A stretch of 64,000 nucleotides of DNA, taken from the NCBI RefSeq assembly GCF_000026225.1, contig NC_011740.1, positions 1,612,001 through 1,676,000 of the forward strand, read 5' to 3'. Position 1 is the first letter of the stretch. Each line of letters opens with the position of its first letter. A model generated the notes under the pieces. The model ran no database searches and had not been told where the DNA came from. It was given only the letters and a program-made list of their open reading frames with translations. This document shows, in pieces, positions 35,070-42,772 of the stretch. Source of the DNA: Escherichia fergusonii ATCC 35469. GTDB taxonomy: Bacteria; Pseudomonadota; Gammaproteobacteria; Enterobacterales; Enterobacteriaceae. A program made the position numbers and the translations under genes.

Positions 35070-35858
35070 CTATTTCCCCGTGAACTGCGGTGAGCGTTTA
35101 GCCAGGAACGCACTGACACCTTCACGATAATCTGCGCTCCGTCCGGCAAGTCGCTGATAGTCGCGTTCCAGATCCAGCTGCGTATCGAACGTGTTAGTTT
35201 CAGCGCTATTTATCGCTTGCTTGATAAGTCCAAGACCAAATGTCGGTTGTGTCGCCAGATGCAGTGCCTGCTGTTGCGCGGTATCTGCCAGCGTTTCATC
35301 ATCAACAACCTGCCAGATCATCCCCCATTCGTGCGCCTGTTCAGCACTCAGTTGATTCCCCAGCAGTGCCAGCCCCATGGCGCGCGCTCGCCCGGCAACG
35401 CGTGGCAGTAACCAGGTACCACCGCAATCGGGTACTAAACCTAATTTACTAAAGGCCATGACGAATTTTGCTGAACGGGCAGCAATAACGATATCGCACC
35501 CCAGTGCCAGTGTTGCGCCAGCCCCTGCCGCCACGCCATTGACTGCACAGATCACTGGTTTTGGCAGTTTTGCCATGCGACGTACCAGCGGGTTATAGAA
35601 TCGCTCCACTGACATACCTAAATCCGGTGCGGGGCCAGTGGGATCAACGTTACGATCGTTGAGATCCTGACCAGCACAAAATCCACGTCCGGCACCTGTA
35701 ATTAACAGGCAACGGATAGTGTCGTCGCGCTCCGCCTGTTTCAGGCACTCTGCCAGTTGTGCGTGCATCTCATCATTAAAACTGTTCAGGCGTTCCGGGC
35801 GGTTGAGCGTTAGTGTCATCACGCCCTTTTCTATATGACTGAGGATGAATTCCATCAT
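35070..35858 (-). CDS. paaG: Ring-1,2-epoxyphenylacetyl-CoA isomerase PaaG
   Basis: A 262-residue crotonase-fold enzyme that isomerises the ring epoxide to the seven-membered oxepin and later moves a double bond. Crotonase oxyanion sequences are GRGFCAGQDL and NGVAAGAG; the catalytic acid is in GLVPDCGGTW, where Asp replaces the hydratase Glu, as expected for an isomerase. Its start shares a base with the paaF stop. Confidence 0.96.
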   Translation of the reverse strand: MMEFILSHIEKGVMTLTLNRPERLNSFNDEMHAQLAECLKQAERDDTIRCLLITGAGRGFCAGQDLNDRNVDPTGPAPDLGMSVERFYNPLVRRMAKLPKPVICAVNGVAAGAGATLALGCDIVIAARSAKFVMAFSKLGLVPDCGGTWLLPRVAGRARAMGLALLGNQLSAEQAHEWGMIWQVVDDETLADTAQQQALHLATQPTFGLGLIKQAINSAETNTFDTQLDLERDYQRLAGRSADYREGVSAFLAKRSPQFTGK

Positions 35859-36625
35859 TAGCGTCCTTTAAAGTCGGGCGTGCGTTTTTGTAAGAAAGCG
35901 GAGATGCCTTCATGACGATCTTCTGTTGCCGCCAGCAAGGTGAATAACTGTCGCTCCTGGGCAAGTCCGGCTTGCAGAGCCACTTCCTGCGACTGGCGCA
36001 GCGCTTGCTTTGCCGCTTGTAAGGCCAGCGGCGAGTGACGTGCCATTTTCGATGCCAGCTGTAAGGCATATTCGAGAGTTAAATCGCTGGGAAAGACGTC
36101 GCTAACCAGCCCGGCCTGCTGTGCTTGCTGAGCAGTGATGCTTTCTCCGCCCAGCACCATTTTGCTGGCTAACGATTTACCGACACTACGAATTAAACGT
36201 TGCGTTCCGCCTGCACCAGGCATGATGCCAAGAGTGATTTCCGGCAACCCAAAACGCGCGTTCTCTCCGGCAACCACCACATCACACAACAATGCCAGTT
36301 CGCAGCCCGCACCAAGCGCGTAACCGTTGACAGCTGCGATGAGTGGTTTGTTAAAGGCCTGCAATCGCGCCCATAGCTGCGGGCGTGTATCGTTTAAGGT
36401 GGCCACGAGATCTTTTTCTGCCATTTCGTTGAGATCGGCCCCGGCGGCAAAAAAGCGTGCATTACCAGTAATCACACAGACCGAAATGCTGGTATCGGTA
36501 GCCGCAGCGTCCAGTTCATTTACCAGTTGCGTCAGCAGGGCATTATTCAGCGCATTACGTGCGGCAGGACGGTTAAGGGTCAGCAACAATACTCGTTGCT
36601 GACGGCTGACGATCAGTTCGTTCAT
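35858..36625 (-). CDS. paaF: 2,3-dehydroadipyl-CoA hydratase PaaF
   Basis: A 255-residue enoyl-CoA hydratase of the crotonase fold with both glutamates (ALGAGCELAL and GLPEITLGIMPGAGG). It hydrates 2,3-dehydroadipyl-CoA to 3-hydroxyadipyl-CoA for PaaH. Its ATG overlaps the paaE stop by four bases (ATGA). Confidence 0.96.
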   Translation of the reverse strand: MNELIVSRQQRVLLLTLNRPAARNALNNALLTQLVNELDAAATDTSISVCVITGNARFFAAGADLNEMAEKDLVATLNDTRPQLWARLQAFNKPLIAAVNGYALGAGCELALLCDVVVAGENARFGLPEITLGIMPGAGGTQRLIRSVGKSLASKMVLGGESITAQQAQQAGLVSDVFPSDLTLEYALQLASKMARHSPLALQAAKQALRQSQEVALQAGLAQERQLFTLLAATEDRHEGISAFLQKRTPDFKGR

Positions 36626-37692
36626 GCCATCCCCTTAGCGTCAAAGTCAACCACCACATCGCTGGTCAGCGGCAGTGCCTGGCAACTCAACACATAGCCT
36701 GCGGCCAGTTCATCCGGTTCCAGACTGTAATTGGTTTCCATCGCCACTTTGCCACGCAGCACTTTGCATTTGCAGGTCGCACAGACGCCGCCTTTGCAGG
36801 CATAGGGCAGATCAGCCCCCTGGCGCAATGCCGCGTCGAGAATGCTTTCATCGTCGGCATTAAGCACAATTTCCCGATCCCGCCCATCCTGACGCACAGT
36901 CACTTTTTGTCCGTCACTTTGCACGTTAACGCTACGTTTGACGCGCGTGCCAGGCGTATTAAACCGCTCCAGGTGAATGGCTTTTTCTGGCATTCCCAAC
37001 GCTTTTAAGGCGGCTTCCGCGTCATCCATCATTGCAGCCGGACCACAAATAAAGGCCTCATCATAAAGACGAAAATTAATGAGCGAGGCCCCAAGTGACT
37101 GTAATTTTTCACCGTCAATACGCCCGTGAAGCAGATCGCTGTCGAGGGTTTCCTGACTAAAAATGCACAACAACTGTAAACGCTGAGGATATTTGTCTTT
37201 CAGGTCTGCCAGTGCCTGGCGGAACATCATGCTCTGACTGGTACGGTTACCGTAAATCAGGGTGAACTGACTTTCAGGCTCGGTTTGTAAAGTGGTGGCG
37301 ATAATCGCCAGCATTGGCGTAATACCTGATCCTGCTGCAATAGCCAGATAGCGCCCGTGGCGTTCGGCCTGCGGCTGATAGCCGAAATGCCCCTGCGGCA
37401 CCATGACTTCCAGCGTCATCCCCTGACGGATGTGATCGCGGGCATAGCGGGAGAAACGTCCGCCTTCAATAGCTTTCACCGCCACACTAATTTCGCCAGG
37501 CAGGTAGCTACGGCAAATGGAGTAACAACGGCGTAATTCTTCACCATTAAGGCTGGCTTTTAAGGTCAAATGTTGACCAGGGCGAAAGCGATACGCCTCC
37601 TGCAAAGGCTGGGGCACCGCAAAGGTAATGGTCACCGCATCACGGGTTTCCGGCTCCACTTTTGCCACCGTTAAGGAATGAAACGTTGTCAT
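36622..37692 (-). CDS. paaE: Phenylacetyl-CoA epoxidase reductase PaaE
   Basis: A 356-residue flavoprotein reductase that passes electrons from NADPH through FAD and a 2Fe-2S centre to the PaaABC monooxygenase. The FAD-binding RCYSICRSY is near residue 55, the NAD(P) domain has IAAGSGITP, and the C-terminal plant-ferredoxin domain has CKGGVCATCKCKV plus a later Cys in VLSCQA. ATG 37692 matches MTTFHSLTVAKV; 70 further codons upstream are open but are paaD in another phase. Confidence 0.96.
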   Translation of the reverse strand: MTTFHSLTVAKVEPETRDAVTITFAVPQPLQEAYRFRPGQHLTLKASLNGEELRRCYSICRSYLPGEISVAVKAIEGGRFSRYARDHIRQGMTLEVMVPQGHFGYQPQAERHGRYLAIAAGSGITPMLAIIATTLQTEPESQFTLIYGNRTSQSMMFRQALADLKDKYPQRLQLLCIFSQETLDSDLLHGRIDGEKLQSLGASLINFRLYDEAFICGPAAMMDDAEAALKALGMPEKAIHLERFNTPGTRVKRSVNVQSDGQKVTVRQDGRDREIVLNADDESILDAALRQGADLPYACKGGVCATCKCKVLRGKVAMETNYSLEPDELAAGYVLSCQALPLTSDVVVDFDAKGMA

Positions 37693-37699
37693 GGCATCC

Positions 37700-38197
37700 T
37701 CAAATACATTTGAAATAATCGAAAGGTTCGCGACAGCTATCGCAGCGATACAATGCTTTGCAGGCCGTGGAACCAAATTCACTGATAAGTGTGGTATGGA
37801 CGCTGGCGCAGCGCGGGCAACGCACCTCTGGCGGCAAATGGGCATGGCAACTGTGTCCGGCGGGCGGGCTAATGCCATACTGTCGCAGACGCTCACGGGC
37901 ATCGGGGGTCATCCAGTCGGTGGTCCACGCCGGGTCGAGTTGCAGCACAACCTGAACGGGGGTAAACCCGTTGGTTGTCATTGCCTCACGTATCGCCCCA
38001 ATCAGATGTTCCGTTGCCGGACAACCGGAATATGTCGGCGTAAAGCCGATCACCCATCCTTCTCCCATCTGTGTCACATTACGTACCATGCCTAAATCGG
38101 TAATGGTCAGCACCGGGATTTCCGGGTCCGGGATCTGGCTGAGTAGCGCCCATATCTCATGCACCTGCGGCGGCGCAATGGTGACCAGACGTTGCAT
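37700..38197 (-). CDS. paaD: PaaD, Fe-S assembly factor for the epoxidase
   Basis: A 165-residue protein with an N-terminal DUF59/MIP18-type domain (IPDPEIPVLTITDLGMVR, GCPATE) and a C-terminal zinc-ribbon-like part (CPRC and CDSC). It is thought to help insert the Fe-S or di-iron centre of the PaaABCE system. The start is ATG 38197, 14 bases after paaC. Confidence 0.93.
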   Translation of the reverse strand: MQRLVTIAPPQVHEIWALLSQIPDPEIPVLTITDLGMVRNVTQMGEGWVIGFTPTYSGCPATEHLIGAIREAMTTNGFTPVQVVLQLDPAWTTDWMTPDARERLRQYGISPPAGHSCHAHLPPEVRCPRCASVHTTLISEFGSTACKALYRCDSCREPFDYFKCI

Positions 38198-38211
38198 ACC
38201 CATCTCCTCTG

Positions 38212-38958
38212 TTACCATTGCTGACCGGGCAAGACACGCTGGAGATACTGCATTTCTGCCAGCATTGGCCCAAGATGTTCGGTATGCAGCCCTTTTTTAC
38301 CGCCAGTGCGATACGCCAGCTCGTGCGGTACGTTTAATGTGGCTTCGTTGATCCCGGCAAAAACTTCGGCTTCCCACGCAGCACGTAAAGTGCGTGGATC
38401 AACTGCAACACCCTCTTCACTCAGTGCAATATCAATCTCGTCGGCATCGAACAGTTCGGCGGTAAAACGCCACAACTTGTCGATGGCCTGCTGCATCTTT
38501 TGCCCTGATATGTCAGTACCATTGCCCAGTCGCTCCAGCCAGCCACGACTAAAACGCAGGTGATAACGCGCCTCTTTAATTGCTTTGGCAGAAATCGCCG
38601 CCAGTTGCGGATCACGGCTTTCCATCAGACGGGTAAAGAGCGCCACATGCCATGCATCGATGAAATACTGGCGTGCAATGGTGTCGGCAAAATTGCCATT
38701 TGGTTGTTCAACCAACAATAAGTTGCTGAACTGGCGCTCGTCTCGGGTGAATGCCAGGGTATCTTCATCACCTTCTCCCGCTAATTCAGCAGCATACGAT
38801 AAGAAGTTGCGTGCCTGACCTAATAAATCGAGGCCAATGTTTGCCAGCGCGAGATCGATTTCCAGTTCCGGTGCGTGACCGCACCATTCCCCCAACCGCT
38901 GGGAGAGCACCAGGCAGTTATCGCCCAGGCGCAAGGTGTAAGCCGTTAACTGATTCAT
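38212..38958 (-). CDS. paaC: Phenylacetyl-CoA epoxidase structural subunit PaaC
   Basis: A 248-residue ferritin-like helical protein that pairs with PaaA in the epoxidase core but lacks the full di-iron ligand set, so it is structural. ATG 38958 (MNQLTAYTLRLGDNC) is eight bases past the paaB stop. Confidence 0.95.
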   Translation of the reverse strand: MNQLTAYTLRLGDNCLVLSQRLGEWCGHAPELEIDLALANIGLDLLGQARNFLSYAAELAGEGDEDTLAFTRDERQFSNLLLVEQPNGNFADTIARQYFIDAWHVALFTRLMESRDPQLAAISAKAIKEARYHLRFSRGWLERLGNGTDISGQKMQQAIDKLWRFTAELFDADEIDIALSEEGVAVDPRTLRAAWEAEVFAGINEATLNVPHELAYRTGGKKGLHTEHLGPMLAEMQYLQRVLPGQQW

Positions 38959-38966
38959 TTCCGACC

Positions 38967-39254
38967 TCACATGTGCTCAATGCCATCAGGGATGGTGTAA
39001 AACGTTGGATGGCGATAGACCTTGCTTTCAGCCGGATCAAAAAATTCACCACGTTCTTCCGGTTGCGAAGCAATAATTTCACTCGCCTTCACCACCCAAA
39101 TTGAACATCCTTCGCTACGACGGGTGTAAGCATCACGGGCATTTTCCAGTGCCATCCGCTCATCAGCAGCATGTAAACTGCCAACATGGCGGTGTGATAA
39201 GCCCTGTTTGCCACGCACGAAAACTTCGTATAACGGCCAGTAAACATTACTCAT
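38967..39254 (-). CDS. paaB: Phenylacetyl-CoA epoxidase subunit PaaB
   Basis: A small 95-residue subunit that bridges PaaAC heterodimers of the epoxidase (family knowledge). The conserved VFVRGKQGLSHRHVGSLHA is visible. It starts 11 bases after paaA with AGGAG upstream. Confidence 0.95.
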   Translation of the reverse strand: MSNVYWPLYEVFVRGKQGLSHRHVGSLHAADERMALENARDAYTRRSEGCSIWVVKASEIIASQPEERGEFFDPAESKVYRHPTFYTIPDGIEHM

Positions 39255-39265
39255 TTTGAATCTCC

Positions 39266-40195
39266 TTATGCGACCTTACAGGCATGTTGTTTTTGTGCAT
39301 GGGCCAGCGCTGCTTCCCGTACCCAGGTACCTTCTTCCCAGGCTTTACGTTTGGCGTCGAGCCGCTCCTGATTACAAATTCCGCGACCGTTAATGACTTC
39401 GTTAAACTCCTGCCAGTCGATCTCACCAAAGCGGTAGTGACCGCTTTCAGCATCAAAATGCAGATCCGGGTCAGGAACGGTCATACCGAGCATTTCAACC
39501 TGTGGAACGGTGTTATCCACGAAACGCTGGCGGAGTTCGTCATTGGTGAAACGTTTGATTTTCCAGGCGAGACTTCTGGCACTGTTTGGCGAGTTATCAT
39601 CGTTTGGCCCGAACATCATTAAGGCTGGCCACCAGAAACGGTTAATGGCGTCTTGCAACATCTGCTTTTGAGCTTCGCTGCCCTGCGCCAGTGCCATGCA
39701 GGCTTCAAATCCCTGACGCTGGTGAAAACTCTCTTCTTTGCAGATTTTCACCATTGCTCTGGCATACGGGCCATAAGATGTGCGGCATAACGCCACCTGA
39801 TTGACGATCGCTGCGCCATCTACCAGCCAGCCGATAACGCCGATATCAGCCCAACTCAATGTCGGATAATTAAAGATGGAGGAATATTTCATCCGTCCGT
39901 CGAGCATTTTTTGGTAGATGTCTTCTCTGGCGCAGCCCAGTGTTTCGGCGGCGCTATAGAGATAAAGACCATGACCGGCTTCATCCTGCACTTTGGCCAA
40001 CAGAATAGCTTTACGCCGCAAGGTTGGTGCGCGAGTGATCCAGTTACCCTCAGGCAACATACCAACAATTTCGGAGTGCGCATGCTGCCCAATCTGGCGG
40101 ATCAGTGTTTTTCGGTAAGCATCGGGCATCCAGTCCTGCGGCTCGATAGCCGTTTCCTGGGCTATCCGTTGCTCAAAGCGTTCTTCTTGGGTCAC
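39266..40195 (-). CDS. paaA: Phenylacetyl-CoA 1,2-epoxidase catalytic subunit PaaA
   Basis: A 309-residue ferritin-like di-iron protein that epoxidises the aromatic ring of phenylacetyl-CoA with O2. The Glu/His iron ligands fall in the AKVQDEAGHGLYLY and CKEESFHQRQGF segments. The start is a GTG at 40195, five bases after AAGGTG; an ATG five bases earlier opens only a two-codon frame that ends within the GTG. It is the first gene of the paaABCDEFGHIJK operon, behind a PaaX operator. Confidence 0.96.
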   Translation of the reverse strand: MTQEERFEQRIAQETAIEPQDWMPDAYRKTLIRQIGQHAHSEIVGMLPEGNWITRAPTLRRKAILLAKVQDEAGHGLYLYSAAETLGCAREDIYQKMLDGRMKYSSIFNYPTLSWADIGVIGWLVDGAAIVNQVALCRTSYGPYARAMVKICKEESFHQRQGFEACMALAQGSEAQKQMLQDAINRFWWPALMMFGPNDDNSPNSARSLAWKIKRFTNDELRQRFVDNTVPQVEMLGMTVPDPDLHFDAESGHYRFGEIDWQEFNEVINGRGICNQERLDAKRKAWEEGTWVREAALAHAQKQHACKVA

Positions 40196-40236
40196 GTCAT
40201 CACCTTTACGATTCCAGTTTTCGTGATTTAATTAAA

Positions 40237-40251
40237 AACACGAATCAGATT
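40237..40251 (-). promoter_or_regulatory. PaaX operator for paaA
   Basis: On the minus strand AATCTGATTCGTGTT matches 14 of 15 positions of the recalled PaaX consensus WWTRTGATTCGYGWT. It lies 42 bases upstream of paaA. Confidence 0.82.
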
Positions 40252-40305
40252 GTTTTATGAAAGTTACACAATGGTTAACCGAAATCACAAATTATGTATG
40301 TTTGA

Positions 40306-40327
40306 ACTGTGACGGATTTCGCAGCCT
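40306..40327 (+). promoter_or_regulatory. Candidate CRP site between paaA and paaZ
   Basis: TGTGA, six bases, TCGCA (core 40309-40324) matches the CRP consensus at nine of ten core positions. CRP dependence of the paa promoters is established in E. coli; assigning it to this site is inference. Confidence 0.5.
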
Positions 40328-40421
40328 ATTTTTACAACTCGTTATTTATCAGTGCATTAATGTTTTTCACTGTTGCTATACAGATCGCATAGTTAACATT
40401 TCGTTAAAAGACACCTTGCTT

Positions 40422-40436
40422 TTTATGATTCGTGAT
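40422..40436 (+). promoter_or_regulatory. PaaX operator for paaZ
   Basis: TTTATGATTCGTGAT matches every position of the recalled PaaX consensus WWTRTGATTCGYGWT and lies 43 bases upstream of the paaZ start, at or near the expected promoter. Confidence 0.88.
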
Positions 40437-40479
40437 TTAACTATTAGCAACAGAAATGTGAAACATCTGGAGAGTAGCG

Positions 40480-42525
40480 ATGCAGCAGTTAGCCAGTTTC
40501 TTATCCGGTACCTGGCAGTCTGGCCGGGGCCGTAGCCGTTTGATTCACCACGCCATTAGCGGCGAGGCGTTATGGGAAGTGACCAGTGAAGGTCTTGATA
40601 TGGCGGCTGCCCGCCAGTTTGCCATTGAAAAAGGTGCCCCCGCCCTCCGCGCTATGACCTTTATCGAACGTGCGGCGATGCTTAAAGCGGTCGCTAAACA
40701 TCTGCTGAGTGAAAAAGAGCGCTTCTATGCTCTTTCTGCACAGACAGGCGCAACGCGGGCAGACAGTTGGGTTGATATTGAAGGTGGCATTGGGACGTTA
40801 TTTACTTACGCCAGCCTCGGTAGCCGGGAGCTGCCTGACGATACGCTGTGGCCGGAAGATGAATTGATACCCTTATCGAAAGAAGGTGGATTTGCTGCAC
40901 GCCATGTACTGACCTCGAAGTCAGGCGTGGCAGTGCATATTAACGCCTTTAACTTCCCCTGCTGGGGAATGCTGGAAAAGCTGGCTCCAACGTGGCTGGG
41001 TGGGATGCCTGCCATCATCAAACCAGCCACCGCGACGGCCCAACTGACTCAGGCGATGGTGAAATCAATTGTCGATAGCGGTCTTGTTCCCGAAGGCGCA
41101 ATTAGTCTGATCTGCGGTAGTGCGGGTGATCTGTTGGACCATCTGGACAGCCAGGATGTGGTGACTTTCACGGGGTCTGCGACGACCGGACAGATGCTGC
41201 GAGTTCAGCCAAATATCGTTGCCAAATCTATCCCCTTCACTATGGAAGCTGATTCCCTGAACTGCTGTGTACTGGGCGAAGATATCACCCCGGATCAACC
41301 GGAGTTTGCACTGTTTATTCGTGAAGTTGTGCGTGAGATGACCACAAAAGCCGGGCAAAAATGTACGGCAATCCGGCGGATTATTGTGCCGCAGGCATTG
41401 GTTAATGCTGTCAGTGATGCTCTGGTTGCGCGATTACAGAAAGTCGTGGTCGGTGATCCTGCGCAGGAAGGCGTGAAAATGGGCGCACTGGTAAATGCTG
41501 AGCAACGTGCCGATGTGCAGGAAAAAGTGAACACATTGCTGGCTGCAGGATGCGAGATTCGCCTCGGTGGTCATGCGGATTTATCTGCTGCGGGTGCATT
41601 CTTCCCGCCAACCTTATTGTACTGTCCGCAGCCGGACGAAACACCGGCGGTACATGCAACAGAAGCCTTTGGCCCTGTCGCAACGCTGATGCCAGCACAA
41701 AACCAGCAACATGCTCTGCAACTGGCTTGTGCAGGCGGCGGTAGCCTTGCAGGAACGCTGGTGACGGCTGATCCGCAAATTGCGCGCCAGTTTATTGCCG
41801 AAGCGGCACGTGCGCATGGGCGAATTCAGATCCTCAATGAAGAATCGGCAAAAGAATCCACCGGGCATGGCTCCCCACTGCCACAACTGGTACATGGTGG
41901 GCCTGGTCGCGCAGGAGGCGGTGAAGAATTAGGTGGTTTACGAGCGGTAAAACATTACATGCAGCGAACCGCTGTTCAGGGTAGTCCAACGATGCTTGCC
42001 GCTATCAGTAAACAGTGGGTGCGTGGTGCGAAAGTCGAAGAAAATCGTATTCATCCGTTCCGCAAATATTTTGAGGAGCTACAACCAGGCGACAGCCTGC
42101 TGACTCCCCGCCGCACAATGACAGAGGCCGATATTGTTAACTTTGCTTGCCTCAGCGGCGATCATTTCTATGCACATATGGATAAGATTGCTGCTGCCGA
42201 ATCTTTTTTTGGTGAGCGTGTGGTACATGGATATTTTGTGCTTTCTGCGGCTGCGGGTCTGTTTGTCGATGCCGGTGTCGGTCCGGTCATTGCTAACTAC
42301 GGGCTGGAAAACTTGCGCTTTATCGAGCCCGTAAAACCAGGCGATACCATCCAGGTGCGTCTCACCTGTAAGCGCAAAACACTGAAAAAACAGCGTAATG
42401 CAGAAGAAAAACCAACAGGTGTTGTGGAATGGGCGGTAGAGGTATTCAATCAGCATCAAACCCCGGTGGCGCTGTATTCAATTCTGACGCTGGTGGCCAG
42501 GCAGCACGGTGATTTTGTCGATTAA
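40480..42525 (+). CDS. paaZ: PaaZ, oxepin-CoA hydrolase/semialdehyde dehydrogenase
   Basis: A 681-residue bifunctional fusion. Residues 1-510 are an aldehyde dehydrogenase (FNFPCW, VVTFTGSATTGQ, catalytic Cys in GQKCTAIRR); residues 530-681 are a MaoC/R-hydratase domain (SGDHFYAHMD, with the catalytic Asp and His). The C-terminal part opens the oxepin ring and the N-terminal part oxidises the resulting aldehyde with NADP+. It is transcribed alone from a PaaX-controlled promoter divergent to paaA. Confidence 0.97.
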   Translation: MQQLASFLSGTWQSGRGRSRLIHHAISGEALWEVTSEGLDMAAARQFAIEKGAPALRAMTFIERAAMLKAVAKHLLSEKERFYALSAQTGATRADSWVDIEGGIGTLFTYASLGSRELPDDTLWPEDELIPLSKEGGFAARHVLTSKSGVAVHINAFNFPCWGMLEKLAPTWLGGMPAIIKPATATAQLTQAMVKSIVDSGLVPEGAISLICGSAGDLLDHLDSQDVVTFTGSATTGQMLRVQPNIVAKSIPFTMEADSLNCCVLGEDITPDQPEFALFIREVVREMTTKAGQKCTAIRRIIVPQALVNAVSDALVARLQKVVVGDPAQEGVKMGALVNAEQRADVQEKVNTLLAAGCEIRLGGHADLSAAGAFFPPTLLYCPQPDETPAVHATEAFGPVATLMPAQNQQHALQLACAGGGSLAGTLVTADPQIARQFIAEAARAHGRIQILNEESAKESTGHGSPLPQLVHGGPGRAGGGEELGGLRAVKHYMQRTAVQGSPTMLAAISKQWVRGAKVEENRIHPFRKYFEELQPGDSLLTPRRTMTEADIVNFACLSGDHFYAHMDKIAAAESFFGERVVHGYFVLSAAAGLFVDAGVGPVIANYGLENLRFIEPVKPGDTIQVRLTCKRKTLKKQRNAEEKPTGVVEWAVEVFNQHQTPVALYSILTLVARQHGDFVD

Positions 42526-42535
42526 TCAGTGAATG

Positions 42536-42567
42536 AAGGGCAACGGCGAATAGTTGCCCTTTTATTT
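42536..42567 (+). terminator. Terminator of paaZ
   Basis: AAGGGCAAC / GTTGCCCTT followed by TTATTT, 10 bases after the stop codon; a clear intrinsic terminator. Confidence 0.92.
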
Positions 42568-42642
42568 CACTCAATTTTGTGACGTTGTCACATTATGCCT
42601 GGTGTGTATATCTTTTTTCAGGGCACCCACTGTATGAAAAGC

Positions 42643-42658
42643 TGGCACATCTGCCAAA
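42643..42658 (+). promoter_or_regulatory. FeaR site upstream of tynA
   Basis: TGGCA, eight bases, AAA fits the recalled FeaR box TGKCA-N8-AAA. A second, imperfect copy starts at 42664 (TGGCA, N8, CAA), so the pair would be 21 bases apart, close to two helical turns. Confidence 0.7.
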
Positions 42659-42772
42659 CAACCTGGCAGGTGCAGGCAATCCCCTTTACATCAGTACTGA
42701 TAATGTGAACCTCACTAAACCGCCCACAGAGCGCGGTTGCTAACAAGAACACAACATCTGACGAGGTTAATA

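Noticed and set aside
40192..40200. Two-codon ATG ACG TGA frame overlapping the paaA GTG start
   Set aside because: The ribosome site AAGGTG abuts this ATG with no spacing but is correctly spaced for the GTG; no role in coupling is needed.
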